Made by a program: the position numbers and the translations under genes. The notes below the pieces were generated by a model. It made no database searches and had not been told where the DNA came from. It saw only the letters and a program-made list of their open reading frames with translations. A stretch of DNA of 8,208 bases from an uncultured Flavobacteriales bacterium (GTDB taxonomy: Bacteria > Bacteroidota > Bacteroidia > CAIKAF01), in contig CALEWF010000039.1 in the NCBI GenBank assembly GCA_937925455.1, positions 1 through 8,208 of the forward strand, given 5' to 3'. The first letter of the stretch is position 1, and each line of letters begins with the position of its first letter. Positions 6,638 to 8,208 of the stretch are shown in pieces.

Positions 6638-6900
6638 TTTCCACTTCCATCCGCAGCAGATTTGAAGATGAGATGATTTCAAGTTGAGTGGATTTTTGCC
6701 GTCGATGCGAGCAGAACGAAAAGGGCATGTGCTTTCATAGATAGATCTTGCTTCGAGCTGTCGCTCTGGCAATGGCGGGTTGTACATCAGGCGGCGGGTG
6801 AATCCCTCCCTACGAGGTGGAGAAACACGCGGTAGCCCAAAAAAAAATTTACTACGAAATTCTAAAAATGACTTTAGGTCAAAAATCCCCAAGATTCGTG

Positions 6901-6908
6901 TATTTTTG
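6901..6908 (+). promoter_or_regulatory. Predicted -7 promoter box for gltX
   Basis: TATTTTTG matches TAnnTTTG fully and ends 18 bp before the gltX ATG, predicting a leader of about 12 nt. A loose -33 candidate (TTTAG near 6873) lies slightly too far upstream. The box lies about 70 bp to the right of the G+C-rich element. Confidence 0.55.
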
Positions 6909-6926
6909 CACACTTTAAACAATGGT

Positions 6927-8208
6927 ATGAATAGAGAAATCAGAGTTCGTTTTGCTCCCAGTCCCACAGGACCACTTCATTTAGGAGGTGTACGTACGGC
7001 ACTTTATAATTATCTGTTTGCCCGTAAACATGGGGGTAAAATGATATTGCGTATAGAAGATACAGATCAAACCCGTTTTTATCCGGGGGCAGAAGAATAT
7101 ATTGTAGAATCCCTTACCTGGTGTGGTATTCAGTTTGACGAAGGGGTACATGTTGGAGGTCCGGATGCCCCGTATCGCCAAAGCGAACGTAAAGAAATAT
7201 ATCGGCAATATGCCGATATGTTGGTAGAAAAAGGACATGCCTATTACGCGTTTGATACAGCCGAAGAATTGGATGAAATTCGCGAACGGATGAAAGCTGC
7301 TGGAAATAATTCATGGCAGTACAATCACATCACGCGGGTGAACATGAAAAATTCACTTACCCTGCCGGCTGATGAAGTAAAACGCCGGGTGGAAAGTGGT
7401 GAACCCTATGTAATCCGCATAAAAATTCCCAGAAACGAAGAAGTTAAATTAAATGATTTAATACGTGGCGTGGTAGTGGTGAATACCAATAATCTGGATG
7501 ACAAGGTATTGTTTAAATCAGATGGGATGCCTACCTACCATTTAGCCAATGTGGTTGATGATTACCTGATGCGTATTTCGCATGTGATTCGTGGAGAAGA
7601 GTGGTTGCCCTCAGCACCATTGCACGTTTTATTATATAAATACTTAGGCTGGGAAGAAGTAATGCCTGAATTTGCACATCTCCCTTTGATTCTAAAGCCT
7701 GACGGGAATGGTAAACTCAGTAAGCGTGATGGCGACCGGCTTGGCTTTCCGGTTTTTCCACTGGAATGGAAAGACCCTTTTACCGGCGAAATTTCCAGCG
7801 GCTATCGCGAATCAGGTTGGTTTCCAGAGGCTGTGGTGAATTTGGTGGCTTTACTGGGTTGGCATCCGGCGGATAATCAGGAAGTGTTTAGTATGGAAGA
7901 ACTAATTCAGTCCTTTAGTCTCGACCGTGTTTCTAAATCAGGAGCTAAGTTTGATGTGGATAAAGCCCGTTGGTTTAATCAATATTACCTCCGTCAAAAA
8001 TCAGACGAAGAATTAGCTGCACTGGTAGCTCCTTATTTTGAAAAAGAAGGAATAACTGTAGAAAAACAAAAATTAGTGAGAGTGGTGGCTGCTGTAAAAG
8101 AGCGTGCTACATTTCCGGTGGATATCTATAACGATGCCCGCTATTTCTTTGTAAGGCCACAATCGCTTGATATGGGACAGTTGCGCAAAAAATGGAAAGA
8201 GGATACGG
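6927..8208 (+). CDS. gltX: Glutamyl-tRNA synthetase (N-terminal 427 residues, cut by window end)
   Basis: GltX joins glutamate to tRNA-Glu using ATP, in the cytoplasm. The visible part contains the class I synthetase signatures: FAPSPTGPLHLGG (9-21) with the HIGH-type HLGG, RIEDTDQTR (42-50), the VIRGEEWLPS block (220-229) that lines the active site, and the KMSKS-type KLSKR at 263-267. The block after it (DGDRLGFPVFPLEW, then SSGYRESGWFPEAVVNLVALLGW) has the form seen in Bacteroidota GluRS. The anticodon-binding helical domain begins after about residue 335. The family is usually about 500 residues, so roughly 80 are missing beyond the window. ATG 6927-6929 gives the normal N-terminus (MNREIRVRFAPSP). 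No Shine-Dalgarno sequence precedes it, as is common in this phylum. Whether it charges only tRNA-Glu or also tRNA-Gln cannot be told from this part. It diverges from the MORN_2 gene across the G+C-rich element. Confidence 0.95.
   Translation, partial: MNREIRVRFAPSPTGPLHLGGVRTALYNYLFARKHGGKMILRIEDTDQTRFYPGAEEYIVESLTWCGIQFDEGVHVGGPDAPYRQSERKEIYRQYADMLVEKGHAYYAFDTAEELDEIRERMKAAGNNSWQYNHITRVNMKNSLTLPADEVKRRVESGEPYVIRIKIPRNEEVKLNDLIRGVVVVNTNNLDDKVLFKSDGMPTYHLANVVDDYLMRISHVIRGEEWLPSAPLHVLLYKYLGWEEVMPEFAHLPLILKPDGNGKLSKRDGDRLGFPVFPLEWKDPFTGEISSGYRESGWFPEAVVNLVALLGWHPADNQEVFSMEELIQSFSLDRVSKSGAKFDVDKARWFNQYYLRQKSDEELAALVAPYFEKEGITVEKQKLVRVVAAVKERATFPVDIYNDARYFFVRPQSLDMGQLRKKWKEDT

Larger units (their letters stand above)
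6512..6833. repeat. G+C-rich structured intergenic element
   Basis: The block starts abruptly at GGCTGCTCGG after A+T-rich sequence and ends at CGGTAGCCC before a run of A's. By my count 6541-6660 is about 68% G+C and 6781-6840 is 60%, against about 25% at 6421-6480. The central part (6661-6720) is about 42%. It contains several nested inverted repeats (listed separately). The two ends share only a short GGCT-like similarity in inverted orientation, too weak to call terminal inverted repeats. The minus strand stays open as a reading frame through it, but the implied peptide is arginine/proline-rich and low in family signals. A dispersed intergenic repeat or a structured RNA fits better than a protein gene. 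Its strand of action, if transcribed, is unknown. Confidence 0.5.
6375..6926. other. Divergent intergenic region without a convincing gene
   Basis: This 552 bp gap separates the leftward MORN_2 gene from rightward gltX. Its left part (6398-6511) is very A+T-rich (about 25% G+C at 6421-6480) and shows nothing I recognise. The middle (6512-6833) is the G+C-rich element listed separately. The right part (6834-6926) returns to A+T-rich sequence after a run of nine A's and carries the gltX promoter box. Reading frames across it are arginine/proline-rich with no family resemblance and I do not call them genes. No tRNA-like fold or T-loop sequence was seen. Confidence 0.6.

Noticed and set aside
6661..6682. 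TTGAA/TTCAA short hairpin in the centre of the G+C-rich element
   Set aside because: A 5 bp A+T-rich stem with an 11-base loop is expected often by chance; it was not listed as a feature.
6922..6930. Two-codon reading frame ATG GTA TGA overlapping the gltX start
   Set aside because: The TGA overlaps the gltX ATG in a way that could couple translation, but a frame this short arises easily by chance and nothing else supports it.
6491..6967. 158-codon reading frame on the minus strand through the G+C-rich element
   Set aside because: It overlaps the gltX promoter and start, its peptide is arginine/proline-rich with no family signals, and its composition follows the G+C-rich repeat. The open frame is better explained by few stop codons in G+C-rich DNA.
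6981..7314. Minus-strand reading frames of 85 and 66 codons
   Set aside because: They lie wholly inside gltX, whose coding evidence is strong, and show no recognisable domain.

Overview
The window reads as a chromosomal segment of a member of the Bacteroidota. Three things point there. One secreted protease carries a C-terminal type IX secretion (T9SS) sorting domain. Clean matches to the Bacteroidota -7 promoter box TAnnTTTG sit just upstream of three genes, and starts lack Shine-Dalgarno sequences. MnmA and GltX have the form typical of this phylum. Coding sequence in the middle is roughly 40-45% G+C. I cannot assign a genus.

Layout from left to right. Positions 1-290 hold no gene; they contain an A+T-rich imperfect palindrome. 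At 291-1091 (minus) is a very A+T-rich gene for a membrane protein resembling phosphatidylethanolamine N-methyltransferase (PEMT), probably acquired from elsewhere. From 6374 down to 1186 five genes run on the minus strand. In order of transcription they are: a secreted MORN_2-repeat protein (5595-6374), the tRNA 2-thiouridylase MnmA (4412-5506), a lipoprotein (3594-4343), a T9SS-exported subtilisin-like protease (1913-3589) and a second MORN_2-repeat protein (1186-1911). The last three are separated by 4 bp and 1 bp, so they are almost certainly one transcript with coupled translation. mnmA may lead that transcript: it has its own promoter-like box and only 68 bp separate it from the lipoprotein gene.

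Positions 6375-6926 carry no convincing gene. They hold a block of about 320 bp (6512-6833), up to about 68% G+C, full of short inverted repeats, lying between the outward-facing promoters of the MORN_2 gene and gltX. This block is the most unexplained item in the window. It looks like a dispersed repeat or structured-RNA element, not a protein gene. From 6927 to the right edge runs the first 427 codons of gltX, glutamyl-tRNA synthetase, cut by the window end.

Functionally, mnmA and gltX are housekeeping tRNA genes (wobble thiolation and tRNA charging). The lipoprotein, protease and MORN_2 proteins all carry export signals and probably act in the envelope or outside the cell. No complete new defence or mobile system is visible. 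The unusual items are the G+C-rich element, the PEMT-like gene with its A+T-rich surroundings, and the palindrome beside it.
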